This document shows positions 43,230 to 52,042 of a stretch of DNA of 64,000 nt, piece after piece. The stretch's first letter is position 1. The number at the start of each line of letters is the position of its first letter. The translations under genes and the position numbers were made by a program. This DNA comes from Streptomyces iconiensis (lineage in GTDB: Bacteria > Actinomycetota > Actinomycetes > Streptomycetales > Streptomycetaceae), in the NCBI RefSeq assembly GCF_028657195.3, contig NZ_JANCPR020000023.1, forward strand, positions 62,001 to 126,000. Reading direction: 5' to 3'. The notes under the pieces were generated by a model, which worked only from the letters and a program-made list of their open reading frames with translations, was not told the DNA's origin and did not search any database.

Positions 43230-44484
43230 CTCCCGCGCTCCCGTGCGCGGCCCCGAGGATCCTGGGACCAGGGAGCCGCCGCGCCGCCGCCGCTATCTGG
43301 CGGGCTACGCCGACCTGTTGGCGATACCCAGGGCCCACCACATGGCCCTGGCGAGCCTCCTGTCGAAGCTCCCCATCAGCATGGTCGCGATCAGCGTGCT
43401 GCTCCTGGTCAGCCCGCACTACTCGTACGGCATGGCCGGTGTGGCCGTCAGCAGCATGCTCGTCGCGGGGGCGCTCACCGCGCCCTACCGGGGCAGGCTC
43501 GTCGACCGGTACTCCGCGCGCGGGATGCTCCTCTTCTTCCTCGGGGCGTATCTCGCCGCGCTGACCGGACTGGCCTGGTCGGCCTCCGAACGGGTGCCCG
43601 TCGGCGTGGTCCTGGCGTGCGCCGCGCTGATCGGCGCCTCGCTGCCGCCGGTGAACATGCTGATGCGGACGCTGTGGAAAGCGGTCACCACCGAGCACAC
43701 CCTGACCTCGGCCATCTCGCTGGAGTCGGTGACGATGGACCTCGCCCTGATCGCGGGGCCCGCGCTCGCCACCTGGCTCAGCCTGTCGGTCTCGCCCGTG
43801 CTCCCGTTCGTGGTGTGCGGGGTGTTCGTCACGGGAGCCGTCGGCCTGATCCTCGGGCTCGTCGGCGACCGTGGCGCCCCGGCGGCCGACGACCGTCCCC
43901 GCGACTGGCTGGGCCCGCTCAGGTCGGCGCCCCTGCGGCGGATCTTCCTCGCGCAGTTCCTGTTCTGCCTCGCGCTGACCGCCATCGAGGTCACGCTCCC
44001 GCTCTATGCGCGCCAGCACCACGCGGTCGGCTACACCGGCGTGTACCTCGGAGCGATCGCCGTCGGCAGCATCGTGGGCGGCCTCGCCGTCGGAGCGGCG
44101 CCGCGCATGCTGCCCCGCGCCCGCAGGCTGCCCCTGCTGCTGGTCTCGTACGCCGTCGGCACCGCGCTTCTCGCGCTCGCGGCGAGCGTGTCGCCCCTGA
44201 TGGTGCTGCTCGCCTGCCCGGTGGCCGGCCTCGCGATCGGCTCCACCTTCGCCGCGATCATGATGACCGGCGGCGACCTCGCGCCCAAGGGCTTCGACAA
44301 CGAGACACAGGGCTGGACCAGCAGCCTCACCCAGGTCGGTTCGGCGGCGGGCGCCGCCGCCGGATCCGGCGCTGCCGTCGCCACCAGCAGCCTGACGGTC
44401 CTCTCAGCCGTCCCTGCCGTGGTGCTCCTGGCCGTGCTGATGGCCTGGAACACCTCACCCGTTCCGGAACCCTCCGCTCCATGA
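43222..44484 (+). CDS. MFS exporter of the cluster product
   Basis: The 420-aa product from ATG 43222 (overlapping the ligase stop) has about 12 hydrophobic segments, with GRLVDRYSARG after TM2 as motif A. It belongs to the major facilitator superfamily. Translational coupling to the ligase implies it exports, and confers self-resistance to, the cluster product. Confidence 0.85.
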   Translation: MPDSRAPVRGPEDPGTREPPRRRRYLAGYADLLAIPRAHHMALASLLSKLPISMVAISVLLLVSPHYSYGMAGVAVSSMLVAGALTAPYRGRLVDRYSARGMLLFFLGAYLAALTGLAWSASERVPVGVVLACAALIGASLPPVNMLMRTLWKAVTTEHTLTSAISLESVTMDLALIAGPALATWLSLSVSPVLPFVVCGVFVTGAVGLILGLVGDRGAPAADDRPRDWLGPLRSAPLRRIFLAQFLFCLALTAIEVTLPLYARQHHAVGYTGVYLGAIAVGSIVGGLAVGAAPRMLPRARRLPLLLVSYAVGTALLALAASVSPLMVLLACPVAGLAIGSTFAAIMMTGGDLAPKGFDNETQGWTSSLTQVGSAAGAAAGSGAAVATSSLTVLSAVPAVVLLAVLMAWNTSPVPEPSAP

Positions 44485-44553
44485 AGGAACTTCCCTGCGG
44501 TGACGTGAACCGCGCATGACGTGAAGCCACGCCGTGACGTGAACCCCGAGCTC

Positions 44554-44581
44554 CCGTGAAGCGAACGCCCACGCTTCACGG
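44554..44581 (+). terminator. hairpin between exporter and methyltransferase
   Basis: CCGTGAAGCG and CGCTTCACGG form a perfect 10-bp stem with an 8-nt loop. It is preceded by three copies of a TGACGTGAA-like phrase (44500-44545). It may attenuate read-through into the methyltransferase gene. Confidence 0.45.
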
Positions 44582-44642
44582 CGTACTGGCGACCGGCCCT
44601 GCCACCACCCGGCGGCACCCGCACTCCGAAGGACGGAACACC

Positions 44643-45425
44643 ATGACCAATCCCGAGTTCTACTCCCAAGTGGCGCTCAAATTCGGCGGGTACACGAGCA
44701 ACGCCCAGCGCACGAAGATCTTCCGCACCGTCGACCCCGAGGCACTGTTCGGTGAGACCGTGACGGCGCTCGGCGGCGGTACGGCACACCTCCTGGACGT
44801 GGGTTGTGCCGACGGTCTGAACGTTCTGGCGGTCGCCCCCGCCTACCGCCAGGTCACCGCCATCGACATGGCGGCCGAGATGCTGGACGCGGCGCGGGCC
44901 AACCAGCTCCGTGCGGGGCCCGGGCCGACGGAGGTCAGCTTCCAGCAGCGCGACGCGGAGCACACCGGGCTGCCCGACGCGGCGTTCGACGTGATCAGTT
45001 CGCGCCGGGGTCCGCTGTTCGCCGACGAGTTCTGGCGGCTGCTCAAGCCCGGCGGTTCGCTGGTGTACCTCGGCATCGGGGAGCGGGACGTCCAGGACAT
45101 CAAGGAGGTCTTCGGCCGTGGGCAGCAGTACGGCCAGTGGGGCACATCGATCCTGGAGACCGAGCAACTGCGCCTGGAGAAGCAGGGCTTCCTGACCGTT
45201 AGGGCGGAGGACATCTGGTTCGACGAGTACTTCCACTCCCGCGCCGACCTGTGCCGCTTCCTCGAAGTCGTCCCCATCTTCGAGGAGTTCGACGCCGAAC
45301 GGGACGCCGGCAGCCTCGACCGGTTCATCTCGCGGGCACAGACCGAGCGCGGCATCCACTTCGCCCGCCACTGGGTCCTGCTGACCGTCCGGAAGCCTGA
45401 CCGCGCAGCACATGCCATGCCCTGA
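44643..45425 (+). CDS. class I SAM-dependent methyltransferase
   Basis: The 260-aa product from ATG 44643 (AAGGACGGAA upstream) has LLDVGCADGLNVLAVA as SAM motif I, VTAIDMAAEMLDAAR as motif II and LKPGGSLVYLG as motif III. This is the UbiE/small-molecule type. Together with the methyltransferase at 32324 it gives the cluster two tailoring methylases. One could C-methylate the dihydroxyphenyl ring, as needed for the hydroxymethyl group of pheganomycin-like units, but that is inference. Confidence 0.8.
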   Translation: MTNPEFYSQVALKFGGYTSNAQRTKIFRTVDPEALFGETVTALGGGTAHLLDVGCADGLNVLAVAPAYRQVTAIDMAAEMLDAARANQLRAGPGPTEVSFQQRDAEHTGLPDAAFDVISSRRGPLFADEFWRLLKPGGSLVYLGIGERDVQDIKEVFGRGQQYGQWGTSILETEQLRLEKQGFLTVRAEDIWFDEYFHSRADLCRFLEVVPIFEEFDAERDAGSLDRFISRAQTERGIHFARHWVLLTVRKPDRAAHAMP

Positions 45426-45517
45426 CGGCAGGGCACCAGCCCCCGCGCAGGGCACCGGCCCTGGTAGCGGAGCAGAAGTACGGACCACAGAGCAGTAGCA
45501 CAGAAGGGTCTCATCCG

Positions 45518-46669
45518 ATGCGTCTGAACAGTTTCGACGACTGGTCCCCGCTCAAGGAGATCATCGTCGGCTCAGCCACCAACTACGCCGAGCGCGTGGG
45601 CGATCTCTCGTTCGACATGTTCATCAGCGACAACCTGTCCGGCGCACGCGGGTACTACCCGACGATCGCGCCCTCTCGCGGCGGAGGGCAGGGGCGCGGT
45701 GCCGAGGCCGATCCGCGGCGCGAGGCCATGAAGCAGCGGTTCGCGGACGAACTCGTCGAGGACGTCGAGGGCATGGCCGCCCTCATGGAGTCCATGTCGA
45801 TCAAGGTGCACCGGCCCCTGCCGATCGAGCGGGAGCCGGGCGACGTGCGGACGCCCGCGTGGTCGGCGCCCGTCACACCGCCGCTGAACCTGCGCGACAA
45901 CACGCTCATCCTGGGCGACGAGATCATCGAGACACCGCCGATGCTCCGCGCACGGTACTTCGAGACGAAGTTCCTCACCCCGGTCTTCCAGTCCTACTTC
46001 CAGCAGGGCGCGCGCTGGACGACCATGCCGCGGCCGATGATGACCGACCACTCCTTCGACCCCGGCAACATCGTGAACGCCGCACCGAACATCGAGGTGC
46101 CGCGCGATCCGCAGGACTCTCCGTACGACGTCGGGCTGGAGATGCTGATCGACGGCGCCAACTGCCTGCGCCTCGGCCGTGACCTGATCGTCAACATCTC
46201 CAACGCCAACCACGCGCTCGCCTGCGACTGGCTGGAGCGCCACCTTGAGGGCCGCTTCCGAGTCCACCGGATGCACAAGCTCACCCAGAGCCATATCGAC
46301 AGCGTGGTCGTACCGCTCCGTGCCGGCACGCTTCTCGTCCGCTCCGCGGACGTGGTGGACTTCCTTCCGGAGCCGCTGCGCAAGTGGGACACCATCGTCT
46401 CGCCCGTTCCCGAACTGAGCGACTACCCCCAGTACGAGAACGACGACCCGATCCCGGCCAGCCCGTACATCGACCTGAACGTGCTGTCGATCGACGAGAA
46501 CACCGTGCTGGTCAACGACGCCTGCAACAAACTCGTACGCACCCTTGAAGAGCACAAGTTCACCGTCGTGCCCGTCCGCCACCGGCACCGGCGGCTGTTC
46601 GGCGGGGGCTTCCACTGCTTCACGCTGGACACCGTGAGGGAGGGCGGCGACGAGCACTATCTGAGCTGA
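45518..46669 (+). CDS. L-arginine:amine amidinotransferase (first copy)
   Basis: The 383-aa enzyme belongs to the GatM/StrB family. The catalytic Cys is in FGGGFHCFTLDT near the C-terminus, the His in SHIDSV, and acidic residues in MLIDGANCLRLGRD. LNLRDNTLILGDEIIE is a strong family motif. It transfers an amidino group from arginine to an amine and makes a guanidino group. It shows long stretches of identity with the convergent copy at 46816. The acceptor could be dihydroxyphenylglycine or a lysine-derived amine. Confidence 0.9.
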   Translation: MRLNSFDDWSPLKEIIVGSATNYAERVGDLSFDMFISDNLSGARGYYPTIAPSRGGGQGRGAEADPRREAMKQRFADELVEDVEGMAALMESMSIKVHRPLPIEREPGDVRTPAWSAPVTPPLNLRDNTLILGDEIIETPPMLRARYFETKFLTPVFQSYFQQGARWTTMPRPMMTDHSFDPGNIVNAAPNIEVPRDPQDSPYDVGLEMLIDGANCLRLGRDLIVNISNANHALACDWLERHLEGRFRVHRMHKLTQSHIDSVVVPLRAGTLLVRSADVVDFLPEPLRKWDTIVSPVPELSDYPQYENDDPIPASPYIDLNVLSIDENTVLVNDACNKLVRTLEEHKFTVVPVRHRHRRLFGGGFHCFTLDTVREGGDEHYLS

Positions 46670-46720
46670 CCGCCGCCTCCCGGCACCGCCTTCCGCCCGC
46701 GGCGGAACCCGGTACGCGCG

Positions 46721-46755
46721 GCGGGGTGGCCGCTCCATCGCGGCGGCCACCCCGC
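46721..46755. terminator. bidirectional terminator between the two amidinotransferase genes
   Basis: GCGGGGTGGCC (46721-46731) and GGCCACCCCGC (46745-46755) form an 11-bp stem, extendable by GC pairs in the loop. It lies midway between the two convergent stops. Confidence 0.65.
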
Positions 46756-46815
46756 ACGGGGCACGCGGCGGCCACCCGCACAGTGCCTGCGGTGGCCACC
46801 CCGGACAGGGCCCGC

Positions 46816-47994
46816 TCAGCCGAGGCCGAGGTAGTCCTCGGCGCCGCCCTCCCTGACCGTGTCGAGGGTGAAGCAGTGGAACCCGCCCCCGAACAGGCGC
46901 CGGTGGCGGTGCCGGACCGGTACGACGGTGAACCCGTGCTGCTCCAGCTTCCGCATGAGTTCGGGACACGCCTCGTTGACCAGGACCGTGTCGGGGCTGA
47001 CAGAGAGCACGTTCAGGTCGATGAACCGGCTGCTCAGGATCAGGTCGTCATCGTCGTACTCGGGGAAGTTGTTGGCCTCGGGAGCCGGAGGCACGATCAG
47101 GTCCCACTTGCGCAGCGCCTCGGGGAGCTTGTCGGCCACCTCCTCGGAGCGGACCAGCAGCGTGCCGGGGCGCAGCGCCAGGACCATGCTGTCGATGTGG
47201 CTGTCGCTGAGCCGGTGCACCCGGTGGACGCGGAAGCGGCCCTCAAGGTGGCGCTCCAGCCAGTCGCAGGCCATCGCGTGGTTGGCCGTCGAGATGTTGA
47301 CCACGATGTCGCGGCCGAGGCGCAGGCACTGGGCGCCGTCGAGCATCATCTCGAAGCCGACGTCGTAAGGGGAAGGCTGCGGGTCCTCGATCGGCTCGGT
47401 GGGGCCGCCTGCCGTACCGGTCCTGACGTAGGACAGGTCGAACGACGCGTCGGTCATCAGCGGCCTCGGCATGACCGTCCACCGCGCGCCCTGCTGGAAG
47501 TAGGACTGGAAGACCTGGGTGAGGAACTGGGTCTCGAAGTACCGGGACCTGATCATCGGCGGTGTCTCGATGATCTCGTCGCCCAGGATGAGCGTGTTGT
47601 CGCGCAGGTTCAGCGGCGGGATGACGGACGCCGACCAGGCCGGCGTGGTGACGCTCGATGTCGCCTCGTCGAGCGTCATCGGCCGGTGCACGGTCACCGC
47701 GAGGGACTCCAGGGTTTTGGCGATCTCCTCCAGGTCCTCGTTCAGCTCGGCGACGTAACGCTGCTTGATCGGCGTCCTGCGTGCGTCGGCTCCGTCCCCG
47801 CCCCCGGCTCCGTGGCCGCCACCAGGGCGCGGGCGAGGGTAATACCACTCGGTGCGGAAGGAGTTGTCGTTCGCGATGTTGTCATGGAAAAACAGATCGA
47901 ACGACAGCTCTCGCTCATGGGTGATGTAATTCTCTGCCGAACCTACGACCACCTCCTTCAGCGGAGACCATTCGTCGAAAGTGTTCAGCTGCAT
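46816..47994 (-). CDS. L-arginine:amine amidinotransferase (second copy)
   Basis: The 392-aa paralogue from ATG 47994 (AAGGGACGG upstream) keeps the catalytic FGGGFHCFTLDT, SHIDSM and LGRDIVVN motifs of the family. The differences are concentrated near residues 40-75 (a Gly/Arg-rich loop) and 185-205, regions that may shape the acceptor site. Two full-length, intact copies in one cluster suggest two different acceptors or two guanidinylations rather than redundancy. It is the only leftward gene on this side of the cluster. Confidence 0.9.
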   Translation of the reverse strand: MQLNTFDEWSPLKEVVVGSAENYITHERELSFDLFFHDNIANDNSFRTEWYYPRPRPGGGHGAGGGDGADARRTPIKQRYVAELNEDLEEIAKTLESLAVTVHRPMTLDEATSSVTTPAWSASVIPPLNLRDNTLILGDEIIETPPMIRSRYFETQFLTQVFQSYFQQGARWTVMPRPLMTDASFDLSYVRTGTAGGPTEPIEDPQPSPYDVGFEMMLDGAQCLRLGRDIVVNISTANHAMACDWLERHLEGRFRVHRVHRLSDSHIDSMVLALRPGTLLVRSEEVADKLPEALRKWDLIVPPAPEANNFPEYDDDDLILSSRFIDLNVLSVSPDTVLVNEACPELMRKLEQHGFTVVPVRHRHRRLFGGGFHCFTLDTVREGGAEDYLGLG

Positions 47995-48188
47995 AGCCCG
48001 TCCCTTCGCTGGTTTCTTCTTTTCCAGAGGTGCCCGAAGCTCGGAGCGCGCGATCCTCCCTTGTCCCGGGCCGCATGGCACGGGGTGCCAAGCCATCCAT
48101 GTTCTCCCGTCACCACGCAACCACGACAGGTCAGCACTGCCCGAATGGGCAGCACGCCAGCACGAGCAGACGTTTTCTTCCGACGACG

Positions 48189-48218
48189 TTGACACCAGCG
48201 CACGCCGAAGCGTCAGAT
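48189..48218 (+). promoter_or_regulatory. promoter of the P450/ferredoxin/CreE/CreD operon
   Basis: TTGACA and TCAGAT separated by 18 bases, identical in both hexamers and spacing to the dpgA promoter. It lies 80 bases before ATG 48298, in the 303-base interval divergent from the second amidinotransferase. A small CTGCCC-GAAT-GGGCAG hairpin lies at 48137-48152. Confidence 0.6.
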
Positions 48219-48297
48219 GTGAATTGCCGTGTACTCACACGGCGTAGTTCTGACTCGGCAGCGCCGACGGCTTTTCTCAGAACAAGGAGAAGGTGTG

Positions 48298-49494
48298 ATG
48301 ACCCCTCAGGACGTCCCTTCATACCCGACGGAGCGGACGTGTCCGTTTTCCCCGCCGGAGGAACTCGCCACCTACCGCGAGCACGAGCCGATACGTCGCA
48401 TGCGCTACCCCGACGGCCACATCGGCTGGCTTGTCACCAGCCACTCACTGGTCCGTCAGCTGCTGTCGGACCCGCGTTTCAGCGCGCGTTCGGAATTCAA
48501 GCGCGCACCGGTGGCGCGGCCAGGCGTCGAGCCTTTCTTCGGCGTTCCCGCGCTGCCCGGCTGGGTCCTGGACCTGGACCCGCCCGAACACACGCGCATA
48601 CGCCAGCAGTTGACGGGCAAGTTCACGGCCCGCCGGATGCGGGAGCTGCGCCCCCGGCTCGACCGGATCGTGGCAGACCTGCTGGACGGGATGGAGCGGC
48701 ACGGGGGGCCCGTCGACCTCGTCGAGAACTTCACCATGCCGCTGTCGTCCCTGACCATCTGCGAACTTCTCGGTGTCCCGTACAGCGAACGCGAGGAGTT
48801 CCAGCGGGACAGCAAGGTCCTGTTCGGGCTGAACTCCACGGCCGACGACGCCTCGGCCGCCATGGACAGGCTGTACGAGCTGCTGCGTGGCGTCGCCAAG
48901 TCGGGCGGGCAGCAGGACGGTCTGCTGCGTACCCTCGCCGAGGACGGCACGCTCGACGCCGAGGAGATCACCGGAATCGGCGCGATGATGCTGAGCGGCG
49001 GGCACGGATCGACGTCGAGCGCCATGGCGCTGGGAACCTTCGCCCTTCTCGCGCACCCGGACCAGCTCGCCAAGTTCACGGCAGATCCGGACCTCGTCGA
49101 CAACGCGCTGGAAGAACTTCTCCGTTACGTGACGATCTTCCATTTCGGCGTTCCCCGTTCCCCCCTTGAGGACCTGGAATTCGGCGGCCAGTTCCTCAAG
49201 GCCGGCGAGTCCATCACGGTCGCCCTGCCGTCGGCCAACCGGGACCCCGAGTGGTTCAAGGAAGCACCCGACCAGCTGGACATCGAGCGGAACACCTCCG
49301 GGCATCTCGCCTTCGGCCACGGAATCCACCAGTGCACGGGGCAGAACCTCGTCCGCATGGAGATGCGCGCCGCACTTCCCGCGCTGTTCCAGCGTTTCCC
49401 CCGGCTTTCGCTTGCCATACCCGCAGCAGAAGTCCGCATTTACACCGACACCAGTCCCGTGTTCGGTGTGTACGAACTCCCCGTCACCTGGTGA
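48298..49494 (+). CDS. cytochrome P450 with atypical I-helix
   Basis: The 398-aa product from ATG 48298 (AAGGAGAAGG upstream) has the heme motif FGHGIHQCTG (Cys346), the ExxR pair in EELLR (273-276) and bacterial class I length. The oxygen-activation stretch of the I-helix reads GGHGST (234-239) where most bacterial P450s have an acid-alcohol pair (AGxE/DTT), so the acidic residue is missing. Its partner ferredoxin follows immediately, then the nitrous-acid genes. Substrate is unknown; ring hydroxylation or a nitrogen-oxide reaction would both suit the context. Confidence 0.88.
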   Translation: MTPQDVPSYPTERTCPFSPPEELATYREHEPIRRMRYPDGHIGWLVTSHSLVRQLLSDPRFSARSEFKRAPVARPGVEPFFGVPALPGWVLDLDPPEHTRIRQQLTGKFTARRMRELRPRLDRIVADLLDGMERHGGPVDLVENFTMPLSSLTICELLGVPYSEREEFQRDSKVLFGLNSTADDASAAMDRLYELLRGVAKSGGQQDGLLRTLAEDGTLDAEEITGIGAMMLSGGHGSTSSAMALGTFALLAHPDQLAKFTADPDLVDNALEELLRYVTIFHFGVPRSPLEDLEFGGQFLKAGESITVALPSANRDPEWFKEAPDQLDIERNTSGHLAFGHGIHQCTGQNLVRMEMRAALPALFQRFPRLSLAIPAAEVRIYTDTSPVFGVYELPVTW

Positions 49495-49525
49495 CCATTC
49501 CGCAGGAGAACAACGGAGGAAATCA

Positions 49526-49723
49526 GTGCGCGTGATCACCAATACCGATGCCTGTGTCGGCTGCGGTCTGTGCGCATTCACAGTGCCCGAGGTCTTCGAC
49601 CAGGAACAGGAGCACGGAACCGTCGTACTCCTTGACCCCGAGCCTCCCCATGAGCTGCACCAAGACGTGTGGGAAGCCGCACGCTCCTGCCCGGGCGAGG
49701 CGATTTCGGTCAAGGACTTCTGA
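49526..49723 (+). CDS. ferredoxin, partner of the P450
   Basis: A 65-aa protein from GTG 49526 with a strong GGAGGA ribosome binding site. It has CVGCGLC near the N-terminus and SCP near the C-terminus, so four cysteines suited to a [4Fe-4S] cluster. Many P450-linked Streptomyces ferredoxins instead have the 3Fe-4S pattern. It lies 31 bases after the P450 gene and donates electrons to it. Confidence 0.9.
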   Translation: MRVITNTDACVGCGLCAFTVPEVFDQEQEHGTVVLLDPEPPHELHQDVWEAARSCPGEAISVKDF

Positions 49724-49754
49724 CAACTCCGAACGGATGGGCGTGAGTTTTCCT

Positions 49755-51941
49755 ATGAGTGTCCCGAGGCTGCTGCGTGTCTGCCTCGTCGGAGCCGGGC
49801 CGCGCGGATTGTCGGTCCTGGAGAGGATCTGCGCGCACGAGCGGAGGTCACCCTCGCACTCCGCCGTGACCGTCCATGTCGTGGACCCCTACCCGCCAGG
49901 AGCGGGCAAGGTCTGGCGCACGGCGCAATCACCCCTGCTGCTGATGAACACCGTCGCTTCGCAGGTCACCGTCTTCACTGACGGCAGCGTCGACATGGAA
50001 GGGCCGGTCGAGCCGGGCCCCAGCCTGTACGAGTGGGTGCGGGCCCGAGTACGCGCCGAGCGGGCGGACGCCTCCCCCGACGACACGTACGGCGGCTCCT
50101 CCGGTGGCTCCTCGGAGGGCCCCTCAGCTGACGCCGGTACGGACGCCGCCGAAGCGACGGACGCCGCCGACGCGGTCCGGGCCGAGGCCAGGAAGCTGGG
50201 GCCTGACTCCTATCCGAGCCGCGCCCTCTACGGCCGTTACCTCGAAGACGTCTACCGGAACGTGGTCGCGGAGGCGCCGGCCCACCTCACGGTCGTCGAA
50301 CACCGCACCAGCGCGACCGCGTTGGACGACACGCGCGAAGGCCCGCACCGCACACAGGCGTTGACGCTGGCGGACGGAACCCGGCTCGACGGCCTGGACG
50401 CTGTCGTGCTCGCCCAGGGGCACGTGCCCGCGCGGCCCACGGAGCGGGAGGAACAGCTCACCCGGGAGGCCACGGACCACGGGCTCACCTACGTTCTGCC
50501 GGCCAACCCGGCCGACCTCGACCTGTCCGCCGTGGCCCCGGGCTCGCCCGTACTGCTACGCGGCCTCGGCCTGAACTTCTTCGACCACCTGGCGCTCCTC
50601 ACCGTCGGCAGGGGCGGCACGTTCGAGAGGTCGGGCGGCAAGCTGGTCTACCGCGCGTCCGGGAGGGAACCGCGCATCTGTGCCGGGTCCCGGCGCGGCA
50701 TTCCGTACCACGCGCGCGGTGAGAACGAGAAGGGCGCCCACGGCCGGTATCTGCCCCGACTGCTCAGGGGCGGGACGGTCGAACGCCTGCGGGCCAGGGC
50801 AGCCGGCGGCGAGCGGGTCCACTTCGGCGCCGACCTGTGGCCACTGATCGCCAAGGAAGTCGAGAGCGTCTACTACGAGACGCTTCTCGCCTCCCGCCAG
50901 GAAGCCGGAGCCGACACGGCGTACGGGGACACCCACCGGTTCGTGCGGCGCTACATGGCAGCCTCCGGCAGCGAGGCGGAACGGCGCGTGCTGGACGAAT
51001 GGGGCATCGCGGCGGCGGACCGCTGGGACTGGGACAGCATCGCGCGGCCCTACGGCGACCGCCCGTTCACGGACCGCGCGAGCTTCAACACGTGGCTGCT
51101 GGACCACCTGGCCGGCGATGTCACGGACGCCAGGGCGGGGAATGTGAGCGGTCCCCTGAAGGCCGCACTGGACGTGCTGCGCGATCTGCGCAACGAGATC
51201 CGGCTCGCGGTGGACCACGGCGGACTGGAGGGCAACTCCTACCGGGACGACCTTCAGGGCTGGTACACACCGCTCAACGCCTTCCTCTCCATCGGGCCGC
51301 CGGTCTCACGCATCGAGCAACTGCTCGCACTGATCGACGCGGGGACCGTGGAACTGATGGGCCCCGACCTGAAGATCGACACAGACACCAGCACCGGAAC
51401 GGACAGCGGCACCGGCACCGGCACCGGCACAGGCATCGGCACAGGCATCGGCACGGACACCGGCACCGACACGGCGGGACCGGCCTTCGTTGCCACCTCG
51501 CGCAGGGTCGGCGGAGAGCCGGTCAGGGCCACGGTGCTGATCGAGGCACGGCTTCCCGAGCCGGACATACGGCGCACAGCCGACCCGCTGCTGAGGCACC
51601 TCGTCGCGACGGGGCAGGCGGTGCCCTACCGGATCGACGGTGCCTGCGGCACGAGTTACGAGACGGGCGGTCTCGCCGTCACGCCACGGCCGTACCGGAC
51701 GGTGGACGCGCACGGGCACGCCCACCCCAGGCGCTTCGCCTACGGCGTCCCCACCGAGTCGGTGCACTGGGTGACAGCCGCCGGTATCCGCCCCGGCGTG
51801 AACTCCGTGACGCTCGGCGATTCCGACGCCATAGCCCGTGCCGTACTCGCCCCTCCGGCCGGCCAGGAGAGCCAGAGCCGGGAGGCCGAGGCCCGCGAGG
51901 ACGCCGGGCGGGACCGGCTCAGCACGGTGCTCCCGGCGTGA
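49755..51941 (+). CDS. CreE-like flavin-dependent L-aspartate N-monooxygenase
   Basis: The 728-aa protein has a dinucleotide-binding start GAGPRGLSVLERI (residues 13-25), then PYPPGAGKVWRT and LLMNTVASQVTVFTD, the pattern of the FAD/NAD(P)-binding family that includes CreE of the cremeomycin pathway. CreE oxidises aspartate to nitrosuccinate. With the CreD-like lyase next to it, it would generate nitrous acid. Two low-complexity insertions (Ser/Gly/Ala, residues about 112-137; Gly/Thr repeats, about 545-574) make it longer than its relatives (about 640 aa). ATG 49737 is an alternative start. Confidence 0.72.
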   Translation: MSVPRLLRVCLVGAGPRGLSVLERICAHERRSPSHSAVTVHVVDPYPPGAGKVWRTAQSPLLLMNTVASQVTVFTDGSVDMEGPVEPGPSLYEWVRARVRAERADASPDDTYGGSSGGSSEGPSADAGTDAAEATDAADAVRAEARKLGPDSYPSRALYGRYLEDVYRNVVAEAPAHLTVVEHRTSATALDDTREGPHRTQALTLADGTRLDGLDAVVLAQGHVPARPTEREEQLTREATDHGLTYVLPANPADLDLSAVAPGSPVLLRGLGLNFFDHLALLTVGRGGTFERSGGKLVYRASGREPRICAGSRRGIPYHARGENEKGAHGRYLPRLLRGGTVERLRARAAGGERVHFGADLWPLIAKEVESVYYETLLASRQEAGADTAYGDTHRFVRRYMAASGSEAERRVLDEWGIAAADRWDWDSIARPYGDRPFTDRASFNTWLLDHLAGDVTDARAGNVSGPLKAALDVLRDLRNEIRLAVDHGGLEGNSYRDDLQGWYTPLNAFLSIGPPVSRIEQLLALIDAGTVELMGPDLKIDTDTSTGTDSGTGTGTGTGIGTGIGTDTGTDTAGPAFVATSRRVGGEPVRATVLIEARLPEPDIRRTADPLLRHLVATGQAVPYRIDGACGTSYETGGLAVTPRPYRTVDAHGHAHPRRFAYGVPTESVHWVTAAGIRPGVNSVTLGDSDAIARAVLAPPAGQESQSREAEAREDAGRDRLSTVLPA

Positions 51942-52042
51942 CGGCCGCCCCACAACCGAGTGCCGGGTTGCCGGGGCCCGGGTTGCCGGGCTGCCCCGGC
52001 CGGTGAACGGTTCGCTCCCTCCGAGGAAGAAGGCAGAACGCC

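Noticed and set aside
46726..48192. 488-codon plus-strand frame opposite the second amidinotransferase
   Set aside because: Mirror frame of a gene with a full catalytic motif set on the minus strand.
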